Shown piece by piece: positions 1 through 12,815 of a stretch of DNA of 64,000 nucleotides. Source of the DNA: Ampullaceana balthica. Its lineage: Eukaryota; Mollusca; Gastropoda; Lymnaeidae. The notes beneath the pieces are model-generated. The model was not told where the DNA came from. It was given only the letters and a program-made list of their open reading frames with translations, and searched no databases. Position 1 is the first letter of the stretch. Each line of letters opens with the position of its first letter. A program made the position numbers and the translations under genes. The stretch lies in contig CALYLW010001077.1 of assembly GCA_944989445.1 (NCBI GenBank), forward strand, positions 99,028 through 163,027, in the 5' to 3' direction.

Positions 1-695
1 AGTAACTAAGCTGATGCCGATCTCGTTATCCTGTGTAATTATTTTTATATTTTCTATATTGTAGAGAATTAGGCGGTTAAAGGGTCTTTAGATCAAAGAT
101 TTCTGTTGCTGGTAGTGGTCGGACTGGTAGTCTGGTCAGAACTGACCTTGATGTGTGAAAGATGTGCGGTAGCTTGGATAGATGAATAGACCGAACCACG
201 TCCAGTTGCTCAGAGGTGCTAAATGTAGACTCTGTTATGTAAAGGTCAGTCGTGTGAAGCACTGACCAGGGGAAATGAATGCGATTGTCCAAACCAGACC
301 AGGGGCTAACATCAAAGAGACCAGAGCAGGTCATGGTACCCCACCCCCACCCCCGTCATAATCTGGGGGGGTGGTGGTACAAGATGATTCAATCATCATG
401 ATTGACATATTAAATAGTGACGTACTGTAGACCGGGGACTAGACAAAGGCGTGGCCTCCCAGACTGAGGGAGTTGGTTATAGGACGTGACCAATAACGGA
501 CGGAGTTGTTTGCAACGGTGGTAGTAAGGATCATAAATAAACTGTATTAACTGTATAACTGTATATATGCTCAATCTCATATACTTTAAAAGCATTGTTC
601 AGAAATGTTGGTCTTTACAATGCCTGGTTTCTAGCTACCCCATAACAGTGGCCCATCCTTGTATAGTCTCGGTTCACAGCGTGATCACTTGAGCC
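1..695. other. Left edge, no gene seen
   Basis: The first 400 bases are less AT-rich than their surroundings. A C-rich/G-rich inverted repeat lies at about 336-381 (gtaccccaccccc against gggggtggtggtac) and could form a hairpin. An 85-codon minus-strand frame at 77-334 shows no domain and no splice context. Confidence 0.4.
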
Positions 696-767
696 CTATG
701 GCGGATTTAGGGGAGGGGGATGAACTGGCTAAAGCCAGGGGCCCCGTGCAGTCTTAATTCGCCCCTG
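696..767. mobile_element. 72-bp hAT-type miniature element
   Basis: The ends (ctatggcggattt and aattcgcccctg) are inverted relative to each other, and the interior carries GGGGCCCCGTGCAG. Flanks cttgagcc and cttgaccc match 7 of 8 bases, the 8-bp target duplication expected of hAT. The same family occurs at 30.35, 42.66 and 52.57 kb. Confidence 0.6.
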
Positions 768-1889
768 CTTGACCCCTCCAGCACGGATTCATCCCCTCAA
801 TGTCAACACTTCCAGAAATGCCATACTTACTATACCTCATAATTATAAATTATAGATAATAGAAAGTTGTTAAAAAAGAAATTGCAAAGAAAGAAAATAA
901 AATAAAAATATTAAAAGAATTTTTAAAAAGGAAAGAAAAAAAAAGAAGTCTCCAACCAAAATTCGATCCACTACCTATTACTTTGAGATAAAAAAAAACA
1001 GCCGACAACCGTTGGACCACAGAAGCATATAGATGAAGTTTTAAAAAATCTTTAATCAGAAGCTTTTAAGTGTCGGGGTAATATGATCCTGACACTTCCA
1101 CATAAGTAAAAGGTGTACGTGTATATTTTATCACAATATTAATTAAGGACAAGTAGTACTGATCTGTATAGAGTTTTAATTAATGGTCACGTGACCGGCC
1201 AAAAAATCTGCGTATAGCGCTAAGAATTATGGGAAAAAAATCACTTCGAAAAATTTTTGCCCCCCCCCTAGAAAATTTTCTGCGGGCGCCCATGATCAGG
1301 TCTCATAAATCATTTTTGAAATTGTTAAGTGGTTATTTTATAAAATGAGATGTCCTAAGTCTGTTGACTGGAATCTGAAAAAAACATAAGAAAAGTAAAT
1401 TATTATTTTAACTAATATTGTGGACAAAGCAAACTATTACTATGTCATAACTTATCTATCATCTGTATTAATATCAATATCACCCTAAAATTAATATAAT
1501 ATATTAAAATGTGTCATAAAAGTGAAAAAAACGATTTTTTTTTAAAATTTAAATATTATCTAATAATATCTAATATTTTTAGACAACTCAGCGACAAACT
1601 AAATTTTTCTAATAATAATAAATAATAATGTGCTGCTTTCACTAAAGTCTATAGCCCTGAATTATATAAGTTTTGAATTTTAAAATTAATTATGTTCTTA
1701 ATAAAAAAATAATTTAAAAACCGTTAAAGTTAAAGTGATAAAAATTTCTCTAAAAAGTCAAAACTTCTACAAATGACAGTGATATTTCTCAAGTTGTTCA
1801 ATAAGTAGTTAACTAATGTAAATTAATTTACTTTAATAATTATTAGCCTTATTTGTTTTTAAAATTTTTTTTTGCAAACACCAATTAAC
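768..1889. other. AT-rich spacer
   Basis: Poly-A/T-rich sequence with no frame of note, no RNA gene and no terminal repeats recognised. Confidence 0.5.
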
Positions 1890-2296
1890 GGTTCATCGAC
1901 AAAACGGCCCGGACAAGACAGCCCCGACAAATGAGCTCCGACATAATGGCCCTTGACTAATACACGAACTAATAGTGAAATGTTCAATCAAATATTATAA
2001 TATTCGTATTTGTACTCACCGATTCAGTTTCAGGTTTAGCTCACAAGAAACAATAATAATGACATCACATAAATGAATTTAAAATCCTTTACTGGATATG
2101 GTACCAAGTTACGGTTGTTTGTTGACAAGAAATAATATAATAACATCACAAGAAATAATTTTACAATTTTACCACTTTATTTAAGGGTGAAAAGTTGACA
2201 AAAGCTTAAAATGAAAAAAAAAGTAAATTTTTTGTTAAAAAATGTAAACAATTTGTCTGGGGCCGTTTTGTCCGGAGCCATTTTGACGGGTCAACC
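1890..2296. mobile_element. Foldback-like element with AACGGCCCC terminal arrays, copy 1
   Basis: The left end carries degenerate units of the type GACAAAACGGCCC, and the right end carries the same unit inverted. Termini ggttcatcgacaaaacggcc and ggttgacccgtcaaaatggc (right end, complement) align. Flanks caattaac and aaattaac agree at 7 of 8 bases. The interior is AT-rich and matches the copy at 25.3 kb throughout. No protein is encoded. Confidence 0.65.
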
Positions 2297-2617
2297 AAAT
2301 TAACTTACCTCATTGAGTGTGTTAAGGCCATCCTTTCTTCGGGAGAAATTGGTTTTCAAAATTAGTGGGTTTTTTTTCAATACGTGGTCTTAAATCTTTA
2401 AACAAATGTTTTAGGTCTCATCTTGAAAAATTAATAAAAATAAAAGCTTCTTGGACGACAAACTTCTTTGGTGACTCTAGCACCAGCGGCTTAGGACTTA
2501 GGAAACAATGTTTCATTGTATGAAATTCAACACGCTTAACTCTCTGCAAGATTTGTGTTTAACCAAATGTCTCTCTGATCTTTACCCATCATAATAAAAT
2601 AATGGGGAAATATTTTT

Positions 2618-2996
2618 ACCATATTTATCGGCGTATAACACTCACTTTTCCCCCCTGAAAATAGGGGGCAAATGATATATGCGTGTAATACGCCTATATA
2701 ATGTTAAGAAGCCATGTTTTTACAGTATTATCAAGTACCGTATACACCATATACACCGCCAATATAATGTACATACCCCACAGCAGCGAGTGGATCAGTA
2801 GCAGCGTGTGGAGTTGCTTTTACTGTCCTTTTACATTATTTACCTTATAAGTGGTAATAATATTAATTAAAAAAAATTCTGAGCTACCCTTGTTTTGCTT
2901 CAAATAGTTCAAAGTTCTTTATTTGAAATTTAAATTTTCCCCTGAAATTTCACTCTTAAAATGAAGGTGCGTGTTATGCGCCAATAAATACGGTAT
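2618..2996. mobile_element. Palindromic-ended miniature element (GGCGTATAACAC termini)
   Basis: About 40 bp at the left end (ccatatttatcggcgtataa...) is repeated inverted at the right end (...gcgccaataaatacggtat). A second, internal GGCG/TAATACGCC pair follows. There is no coding capacity. The superfamily was not determined. Confidence 0.5.
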
Positions 2997-4104
2997 ATGA
3001 TTTTTATCTATTCTAATTCTATATGCAAAAATTAACGTAAAACAATGGTTGTTAAGCTCAACAAATAAAAACGAAAGTAGGCGATGTCTATAATAACACA
3101 CAAAAAGTGTGTTTAAATAGCGAAAAGGACAAAGGTTAAAGATTGTTGTCAAGACAAACAATGAAAATCGCGCGATATCAGCTGAAGCAAACGCTTGCAG
3201 TGTAACCACCCTAAAAATTACATTTCAGATGCGTGTTCGCGCGTATACTAGATTGGCGAATTCGCGTGCAGTGTAACCACAGCCTTAGAGTTGATATTTC
3301 TGAACTTCATTATATCAAAGTTATGATTTTGGCCATGGCCCAAGCACTATTTTACTAGGGTCTTCAAATCTATTCAAAGCTTAATGTATGAAAACAATAC
3401 ATACCATAGAAAGCCATCTGCATTTAGATAAAATAAAAATATTATAATTATAATATAAGTGTATATAAATACATTTTTGTTAGATTAGATGAAGGCAATT
3501 ATTAAAATGTATTAAGGCAAAGGCAATAAATAATATAATGAAATGGAAAGATACAACCTTAACTAACAATTAAAATTTAATAGTAGTTTAAAAACAGTGT
3601 ACTTACTATTTACACTAAATTGCTAGTACTTTTAGACTAAGCTTTTTAATGTAGCTTTTATATTTATGTAATTAAAAGAGTTGTAGATTATATAATTTAA
3701 TTTAAATGTCATATATTTAAAAAGAATTAGGAAATATAACTTTAAAAATGTCATATTGGAATTTACCTAAGATATCCGGTATTCCCATTCTTAGCTTAAT
3801 AACGTCGACTGAGCATTAAGTCCTGATTCTTATTTAATGAAAACACAAAAACATCATTTTTATTGTTGAATGGACCTCTTTAGTTACACCCATGCTTTTA
3901 AACTATTTAGATAAATATTCAGTCGGTTCTGCTGTGAAGCATCATCTTTCCAGGTATATTTCTCGAGGCTTCGCTTGCCAGCATTACTTTTAAAATTTAG
4001 CTTGAGTCGTGAATGTAGACTATAGTAATATTGTAACTCAAATATTTGAGTCATGAATATAGGCTATAGTAAAGTTACAATTTAAATATTTAAGTTGTGA
4101 CAAC
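2997..4104. other. Spacer with two short direct repeats
   Basis: GCAGTGTAACCAC occurs twice in the same orientation near 3195-3210 and 3270-3282, each beside a GCG-rich tract. This suggests two right ends of a degraded element. Nothing else is recognised. Confidence 0.4.
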
Positions 4105-4330
4105 CCAGATGAAGACTGAACACTTTCATACGTGAAGTTACCTACACAGTTTTGACACGAGAAGGGATAATGGCTGTCGAGTATGTGGTAGCTCTGATGA
4201 GACGGTCAAGCATCTACTGATAGAATGCCACTCACTTGTCAGGGATTTTGAAAGAGAAACCCCATACTTGTGGAAAAATATGTTTACGGCGATGCCCGTT
4301 TCATTAGGCCTGTCAGTAATAAATTGAGCC
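4105..4330 (+). pseudogene. C-terminal fragment of an I-clade-like LINE
   Basis: One frame reads YLHSFDTRRDNGCRVCGSSD and continues with ETVKHLLIEC, a CxxC...HxxxxC cysteine-histidine motif. It aligns with the LINE C-terminus at 35.49-35.61 kb (KFNTRRELACRLCGHPEETV and so on), including the preceding MKTEH. A frameshift separates the two parts. The fragment is old and inactive. Confidence 0.65.
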
Positions 4331-5199
4331 ATGACATTAAAGCGTTTAGGTCGACACCAAAAGAGAATGTCATGTATTTAGTCAACAGGCGTCAGTAATC
4401 TCGCCTCAAAATGCAAGGGCCTGACTCTAGACACAGCTAATATGCTAATAGAATAACTAACATAACAATTGAAAGTTTATTTGCATGCCCAATCATTGCG
4501 ATTTAACTATAATATGATAAAAATTTCTAAAGAGATTTTAGGTCAGACTAGTTATCAAACTCACATTTAAAAGTAAGAAACGGTCGATGGTAAAACTCAC
4601 GCACCGGGCTTTTCAAAATGGAGAGTTGCATACAAATTTAAGATATTCTGTATAAAGATCAGTCCTTAATTTAAAAAAGGGGCTTTTTGTTGTTGAGTTT
4701 TTTTCCAGGAGGGGGGTGGGGAAACAATTACCAAATAAAAATGATTGCAAACTGTTATTTATTTCTTAGATAAAATGTATACGGAGATATTGAGATGCCA
4801 TAAATTTTATAACAATTTTCATTAAATGATTGTTGTTGATTTTTAAATTTAATCTAAAAATGCTAAAATTGTATGCTACTTGGATTGTTATTCAAGTTAA
4901 TCACCAAACAATTTAAGCCAGTTTGAAAAAAACAAATTGCAATGCAGTATAGAATATTTCGGACAAAAAGCTTTTAAATAAAATACAATCAATTATTGTG
5001 CTATCCAAACAGCTTAATTAATTTACAGTTACAACAGTAGACATTTCTGCTAATGCCTTCATCAGCTAAAATATCTTACACGAATTTAAAAATTAAATGT
5101 ACATGTTATTACACATACTACATCATAGAAAAAAAAACGTATTAAAGTAAAGATACGAAAAAACAACAACAGAAAAACGAAATGAAGATTTCGGTAGAA
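4331..5199. other. AT-rich spacer
   Basis: No gene is seen. A short motif gctaatgccttcatcag at about 5047 recurs near 16133 in the same orientation, with loosely similar AT-rich surroundings, so a dispersed repeat may cover both. Confidence 0.35.
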
Positions 5200-5560
5200 C
5201 CAAAATGTAAAACAAGAAATGCCGGCTCTTATGAGTTTTAACTTATGCAGTTCTCTCACTTACATATCTCTCTTTTGCCTTCTAAATTAAAAATCTTAAT
5301 TTATTTTACCAAACAGATGCCCCACATTTTAGGTCATATTAAATCAAAGTAGTTGAACTTATACTTTTTAAATTATTTTCTTCTTTTTAGTCCACTTATA
5401 AAAACGTGGTTTCTAAAAATCTTTTTTATACCACTATTTATTTTTATACCAAATAAGTCATAAGAGCCCGCCCAACGTTTTAATACCACGAAAGTATACA
5501 TACGGGGTGAACTCCTGTGGCACGTGGATGTCAACAATAGCAGACAACTATTGCTATCGA
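5200..5560. repeat. Dispersed repeat related to 21.7-22.25 kb
   Basis: Shared with the later copy are a TTTTTAGTCCACTTATAA block, GCCCGCCCAACGTTTTAA and GGGTGAACTC followed by GGATGTCAACAA. No coding capacity and no clear ends. Confidence 0.5.
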
Positions 5561-6051
5561 AGAATGAATGCTTTTTTATACTAGTTTAATTGTGTTGAAT
5601 TTAATAAAGTCTTAGAAATCATGTATATTTCAATCTGGATTATTTTGGATATGTGCGTCAATATTTTTAAAATGTTTGTGTAAAATCAAATGGCGAATAA
5701 AGACTTAAACCTATACGAAAATGGATTTAGGGCCCCTGCTCCGAAGAAACGAACATTAGGTTTTTAATGCCCCTTATTATTTTTTGATATAGGCTGTTAT
5801 TTTTGGTCAAGATCCCATATTAACTCTGTAGATAATGTTGAACTTTTTGAGTAGGTAATGAAACGAAAACTTGACATTTTATTCCTCACTGAGTGGTAAT
5901 TTGTTTTATTTTATTTTGTTTTGTTTAAAAAGTTTAAATTTAATTGTTACCTATATCCTTTGCGGGCTTGTACAGAACAAGTTCCAAAAAGTATCATTGC
6001 GTACAGGTTAATTGTGTAGTAAGATACATAGACAGATAGACACACACACAC

Positions 6052-6111
<60 letters not shown>

Positions 6112-8400
6112 TAACGATGTCACCTTTTTTGTCTATAGTTAGGAGGTAAAATTCAGTTCATGTGAACATATCTAAAATATGAAAATTTCGGATCAAATTT
6201 GTTTTTAAATCATCTTATTTTTATGCTTATCAACGCGTTCTAATAAAATTAATAATACCTCAATAAGTATATAAACTATTTTTTAACATCTTGTTTTAAT
6301 TTTTGTGAAGTGTATATAGATCTATATTTTTTTTAAAAAATGTTTGCATTAATTGAAAAATAGCACACTTTTGACTGCACAGTGCTAAATTTTGAATTAT
6401 TGATTTCTGCACATAGTTACATAGGTATTTCCCGATATTACTTTTAGCCTACCCTAGAAACTACGAAGGTTGGTGAAATTATAAGACATATCGTTATATA
6501 GCAATCAAGCGATGTAAGAAATCAATCTAGATTAGAACCACAAATTATGCTTACAATGTTACAAGCTTACCGAACGTATTTGTGGTTGTTGGAAAACAAT
6601 GTTATTTCAAATGTTTTTCATTACGGGTCTATGAATGAGTAATAATTTAAACTGTGACTTATGAGTCCACTAGATTGTGTCACAAAATAGAACGTATTGG
6701 ATTATGCATAGAATAAAATAAACGAGTTAATTACTGGGATACAGCGCTATATAAATTATCAATTTATAATTATTATTATTATAAAAATTAGAATTTAATC
6801 TTTATACCGTCTACGTGGATCACGTACAATGATGCGAATCATTTACATTAAATATATCATGTTCAAATTATTAACTTTTTCTAATGAATGACTGACATCA
6901 GGGAGAGTTTCTAGTGAACATTTGAAAACAGAGGATAATACTAACCTTTCAAGATTTTTTAGTGATAAAATTAATTGAAAATAAAGAAATGATAACAAAT
7001 GTTCGTCATCAGAAATGAAATAAGCGAGATATTCTGAAGTTGAAAGACTTTCAGTTTATTTAAAAAAAACACATCGGTTTACGCTATAGTAAATGTTACG
7101 GTGATACATTAGAAAATGCACTACATTTACATCGTTAATAAATAATGCTTTTCTTTTTCTTAGACATGTGTTTAAGCAAAGTATACAAAACAATGTTATT
7201 AGAAAAAGACAGAATACAACAGGTGCTTAATATCAAAATAACATTTTGACAAGTTTATATTTATCTATTTTGATTTAAACATATTATTTATTTTTTATTT
7301 TGATTTTAACATATTCTTTATTTTTTATTTTGATTTTCTTGTTACTGTTTATGATTTTGATGTGTTTTATCCATATCAAATTATATGTATGTTAAATGCC
7401 TGTACTCTTTTTATGTGCTTTTCTACCATAAGTAATATACAAGTGCCACTATTCTTTGACAGATTTATTACATTAAACAGATTTTAAAAAAAGATAGTCA
7501 AATATGTTCGAATGATTATTGATTCATTTTGGTATTTATTTATTTTTTAAATTATTAATACAAGGAGAAATAAAAACGCCTTTAGCACTTCATTAACATC
7601 TTTATTTTTCTAAATATAACTAACGCTTCTTCTTTTCAAAAATGTATATCTAAATGTACATAGTCATTCTTACTCTTCGAAAATTTCAAGCAATATTAAA
7701 ATGTTTAAGTGCTGTGTAATTAATCTATTGTCACTACCTACGTTAGCTTAGTTCACCATGTTATCTGCGAAAGTCGGAATACCCGACTTACCACTATTGC
7801 AGCACGGCACCTTTTTATTAATACTTTTTTCCAACTCTAAGCACTTTAACATAAGTAGTCCTGGATCCATTTTCTGTGTACTATGACTTAATCTCATATA
7901 TAAAAAATTAATGATTTACACGAGAGTTCGTAACACACGTATTCATCGCTTTATAAACATTACTAGGGTATGTTCGACCAACACTGATAACACCAACATA
8001 TTCGCCCATTCCACAACAGTCGGTGTGGTGGCATGGACTTAACGAGCCTAGTGTGCCAAAGTTTTTTTTTATTAATGCTTTCATAATACTGCTATGATCT
8101 TAAGAAGTCTCCTTCTGGTGCTTATACATAAGAACACGTGCTTCAAGTGTTTACACCAAGACTGCAAGGGATCTCATGGTGTTCGTTAATAAATCGATAA
8201 TTTATATATTTATGAAGTAATGGTAGATCTTCTCAAAGCTTATGTGTTTTTTTTCCTTTATCGAATATATATGAAATAAATAACACCAAGCTTTTCAATG
8301 TGTCGCAATTATTTAAGATCATTTTAGATGGAAAAAATCATAATAAAAGTGACAATGACTTTTAACTAATTATATGATAATGAATATATAAGTATATAAG
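5561..8400. other. AT-rich intergenic stretch
   Basis: No exon, RNA gene or transposon end could be supported. It contains the TA microsatellite listed separately and a tandem-like run of TTTATTTTTTATTTTGATTT near 7270-7330. Confidence 0.45.
6061..6108. repeat. (TA)n microsatellite
   Basis: About 24 TA units preceded by a short (CA)n run at 6040-6053. Confidence 0.9.
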
Positions 8401-8590
8401 CAGGGCCAGCTTTAGTCTCAGGCACACTAGGCAGCCGCCTAGGGCCTCCGATTAGTCTCATCATTAATATGGGCATCGCACAAGAATATTTTCATAATTA
8501 TTTGTTTTTTATTTTTCGATAACATTTATCATTTAGGGCCACCAAATTCACTTCGCCTAGGGCCTCCAAATCTCTTAATAGGCCGGTCTT
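8401..8590. mobile_element. Non-autonomous hAT remnant, 190 bp
   Basis: The left end cagggccagctttag and right end aggccggtctt are inverted, with CCTAGGGCCTCC repeated inside. Flanks tatataag and gttataag agree at 6 of 8. The ends resemble those of the hAT at 26.5 kb. Confidence 0.55.
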
Positions 8591-9648
8591 GTTATAAGGT
8601 GTAGACCATTGGAACTTAGTGTGCATGGGTCTACAATAAATTTTGACTGAATTAAATTTGATGGAAATACAAATACTGTTAATAATAATAGTAATAATAC
8701 TTATCCAGAAAAAAATAGAAGATATAAGTATAAGCAGCTTCAAATTATACACCAATTAGAAAGAGTAAAGAATAATGTTAAGAGAATTAATAAATGAAAA
8801 TGGAATGACTTTGTGACAATATGTTTTTTTCGTTTTTAGATGTGAATCTATCTATATTAGCGTAGGTTAAAGATTAATACCTCTAAATTACATCGAGCTA
8901 TTCTGATATTTAAGACGTATTGAAAGGAATATAAAAGACTCGTTTAAATTGAAGTTTTGAATTTATTCATGGAGTGCAACAAAAATTATTAAAATATCAC
9001 AAACATTTCAAACATATTTAACGCAATATATATATAAATTAACGCATAACCATTATCATCAAAATTATTATCAATAATATTAATAAAGCAATGTGTTATA
9101 TTGCTCTGTACCCTATCAACTAGATGGGCTCACTACGCTTCACATAAAATATTAGCTCCATAGTCTCTTGGTAACGCACATTTCGGTATATGGTTGAGCT
9201 ACACCAACCCAAAAGTCCTTCCGGTGAATCAGGAGGCCTATACTGGAGGAGCAGAATGTGGTGCAGCAATTAAGTCCAGTGGATTGTGCCATGTGGCAGA
9301 ATTTTTTTTATTTTTATTTTAGTTCCCTGATTTAAATTTTCAGATCATCAGGAGTAGGATTTTGTCCCTCACTGGCCCGCTGGAAATTTTCCTTGCGTCT
9401 CAGTTCTGAGCCAGGTGTTTATCGGTTTTAAATATTTATAGATCTTTGGTTAACGGGTCGGTGTTATTTTTTTAATCTGAAATATGATATCTGCAACTTC
9501 TGCGTAGAGCAGTTGTGGCAAACATTTAATGGCTAGGGCCGCATTAGTTAGAAATAAAACATCAAGGGACCACACCTAACATAAAATTAGCCTCAGTTTA
9601 AGTACTAACATCCATTAATAACATAAATATATTGATATTGTCCATATC
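8591..9648. other. Spacer ending in an older repeat
   Basis: No gene is seen. From about 9510 the sequence GTTGTGGCAAACATTTAATG GC...GGGCCGCATTAGTTAG looks like the end of an older element. Its other side (GCGGGCCGCAATTAACTA) lies beyond the hAT at 12816-12840, so the hAT split it. Confidence 0.45.
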
Positions 9649-9656
9649 ACTGCAGA

Positions 9657-12600
9657 CTGGGGCGCCCGCAGCGTGACGCACTGGACGCACGTGCGTCCAC
9701 TAAAATTTACAAAATTAATATTTGTTTATAAAATTCAATTAGCGCCTTACCGCTGCACCACGGAGCTCAATTATTAAATTAAATATTAAAAGCAAATAAC
9801 AAAATGAAAAATTTCAAAATTTGAAGAGTTCCCCTTCACCACTGACTTGTGAGAATGTGAGTGACCGTTAGAAACTTTTTAAAAATATCTATGCAACTAC
9901 CGAGTATTTAGTATTTATTACTTTCACATCTCTATTGTAAGACGTGCGCAAGTCCCGGGCGGCCATATTTGTTTACGTTCAAGTTGTTCTTCAAGTAGTC
10001 TACTCTAGCAGTTTTGTTTTTGTTTTTTGTAATCGTTGCAGTATTCTTGTATTTCCTCAATTTTTAATAATGGGTGACAGTAATAAAGGTGAGACCGGCG
10101 CAAAAATCTCCTCCTAAAACGAAACTGTGTATTACATCATTCTTAAAAAAAATTGCAACGCCCGGTTTATCAGCAACATCAACGTCATCAATAAATCTGC
10201 CACAGGTGCAAGAGGCTGCCAAAAATACCCCTGCAATGACATTATTATTGAATAGCCACATATCCAGTGTGTCCTCAAATTCTAGTGAATCCGAATTTGA
10301 TTTAGAATCATCATTATGTGACACATTGACATCATCAGCCGCAAAGAAAGCCACAGGCATTAAAAGTCTCTGTTCGGCAGTATTTTTCGATATTGGTGAG
10401 GTCAACTTTAAACAATCATTATATGAATGAGTAAAGAAATCAGTGCTTTTGGAAAAGTTTCAACCATCTAAGAACTGGAAAGGGCCTTTGAAGACAGTTG
10501 GGAATAAACAACGCCGTGTGCCTAGTTCTATGTTTAACTTAAATGTGTATCCGTTTATGAGTTTCAGTGTCAAAGCCGATGTTGTTTTCTGTGCTGCCTA
10601 CTCAGCATTTGTTTCAGGTACGACATCCGCTTTTACACGCGAGCCGCATTTAGACTGGAGTAACATAGACCGACATGCACAACGTCACATAAAATCCTTG
10701 ACACATCTTAGCTCTATACAAGCATTTTTAAGTGTATGCGAAGGTAAATCAGTCTCCGTGAAACAGCAGCTATCTCGAGCGTACAATGACAAAGTCCAAA
10801 ACGAACACAGCTGCCTTCCAATACATTATTAAAACAATAATACTGTGTGGACAGCAAAACATACCAATGCGCGGCAAATCAGATGATCTGAGCAATTTTA
10901 TGGTTCTTCTTAATTTCAGAGCCGAACACGATCCTGCTCTTAGTGAGAATCTACGCATCGCGTCAGGTAATTCAAAATACATCAGTCATAGAATACAAAA
11001 CGAGCTGGTTGCTCTGTGCAAAAACCAGATTCGAGACAAGATCGTCAAGGAATGCATCGCTGCAAAATACTTCATCATTATTGTTGACGAATCTACAGAT
11101 GTCTCAGTCAAGGAGCAAGTGAGTTTGAATCTTCTTTTTATCACATCTGATGCAAAGCGGCATGAAGAATTTGTGTCGTTTGAGGAAACGTCTGACACAA
11201 CAGGTGAAACGCTATATAATCTAATTACTCGAAAACAACGAGAGCTTGGTCTTGATATCCGTAATATTGTTGGTCTCGGGTTCGATTGAGCTGCAAACAT
11301 GAGTGGAAAAGTAAAAGGAGTTAGAGGACGCAGAATACGTCCACTGTCGATCACATACACTAAACTTAGCTATTGTGAACACTTGCAATGAGGGCGCTGT
11401 TAGAAATATGTACAACACGGTCAGTGAAACTGTTAACTTTATTACAGCATCTGCCAAGCGTCTAAATATATATACAAACTCAAGCCATGGTGAGGTTTCA
11501 ACACGACTTAAATTCTGTGCTACAAGGTGGACTCGACATGAAGAAACATTACAAAGGTTTGAAGAGAACATTTGTATTATACTTGAAACTCTGGCCGGTT
11601 GGACTCAAGATCATGATCGTCAAACATCTGTCAAAGCAAACGGTTTCCAATTATCAATCCAGAATTTTCTGTTCATATATACGTTTGTCGTTGTTCGTCA
11701 CTACTTGCGCTACACGAAACCGATTTCCTACTCATTGCAGACTGTGCATGGATCAGAATTTAGTTCGTGCCTCCAGTGATTGCAAGGAGTTGATCAACCT
11801 TCTGAAGTTGAAACGAATAAATGACGATTCATGCAATTCATTGTTTGACGAGGCCTCCAAGTTAGCACAGAAATTGAGTGTTGAGGTCAAAGCACAAAGA
11901 GTTACTGCTAGACAACAGTACAGATCAAATGCACAGGGACCGACAAATTCGGTGCAAGATTACTTCACACTAAATTTTCACAATTCCTTTTTGGATCACC
12001 TAATAACAGAATGTCGATACCGCATTTGCGCATCATCAGGACGTGAGACAGCAGAAATGTTTATGTCGCAACATATATCCAGTCTGACTAAGGATTTCAT
12101 GGATAAAATTCGTAATGCTTATGCGGCATTCATTAATTCAGATGATCTTGATGTAGAGATTGAGGGGTGGAAGTTCAAGCTTTCTGCGCGTGAAGGAGAA
12201 GTAAGCCACGCTGCCGTGTCTTTGCAAGACGGTTTTTTTTTACTCACGAATGATTTAAACCCAAATTAGCACACTGTTTTTCATGTACTTTTAATGATGC
12301 CTGTTACATCCGCCACAGCTGAACGCAGCTTCTCGGCGCTCCGCCGTCTCAAGAGTTATATGCGTTCAACAATGGGTTCAGAACGACTATCAGCTTTGGT
12401 GCTGCTGCATGTTCACACCGACATATTTCCTGACGTCACTTAAGTCATAAAAGACTTCGATGTCACAGGACATCGTAGAAATTTGTTTGCCTTTGACAAT
12501 GATGACTGATTTGCCAAGCAACGTGTTTACGTAAGGTATATGACGGTAAATATACTTAGGCTAGATTATGTTTGTAGCCCGTTTTTTGCGTAAACTGTTT

Positions 12601-12807
12601 GAAAAAATGGTGAAATAGAAAAAAAAATGATTAAAAATATGCTTGTTTTGCTTTATGTTTGCTGGAGTACTTTTGCTAATATGAGACATGTGAGTCATGG
12701 CATGTGGGGACATTTATTTGACAGTATATGATTAAGAAGAGCTGATCAATGACGATAGGAGACGGTACGGTGTGCGTCCATTTTTTCCAAGGCTGTGGGC
12801 GCCCCTG
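9657..12807 (+). mobile_element. Decayed hAT transposon, 3.15 kb
   Basis: Termini ctggggcgcccgcagc and gctgtgggcgcccctg are inverted copies. The 8-bp target duplication ACTGCAGA is perfect at 9649-9656 and 12808-12815. The interior encodes a transposase broken by frameshifts and stops. The perfect target duplication with a broken gene fits either decay in place or mobilisation of an already defective copy. Confidence 0.88.
10074..12445 (+). pseudogene. hAT transposase pseudogene (ZMYM / PRKR-repressor-like type)
   Basis: Seen in order: a low-complexity N-terminus (10074-10430); a TTF-like zinc-finger region with VVFCAAYSAF (10443-10780); the catalytic half with IPMRGKSDD, ISHRIQNELV and FIIIVDESTDVSVKEQVSLN (10786-11289), holding the first catalytic Asp; a scrambled stretch where AANMSGKVKG follows a stop; LCYKVDSTR-like remnants; and near 12276-12440 the C-terminal dimerisation signature PVTSATAERSFSALRRLKSY. 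At least three frame changes are needed to cross it. In the known family this protein cuts and rejoins the element's ends in the nucleus; this copy cannot make it. Confidence 0.8.
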
Positions 12808-12815
12808 ACTGCAGA

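Noticed and set aside
77..334. 85-codon minus-strand frame
   Set aside because: No domain, no splice sites and repetitive GGTCTGG-like wording; likely chance in a GC-richer patch.
336..381. C-rich/G-rich hairpin as a regulatory structure
   Set aside because: A single occurrence with no gene nearby; no basis for a function.
2919..3209. 96-codon minus-strand frame
   Set aside because: It overlaps the right terminal repeat of a miniature element and has no protein-like pattern.
10064..10405. Minus-strand frame opposite the hAT transposase, and similar antisense frames at 10770-11571
   Set aside because: Shadows of the transposase reading frame.
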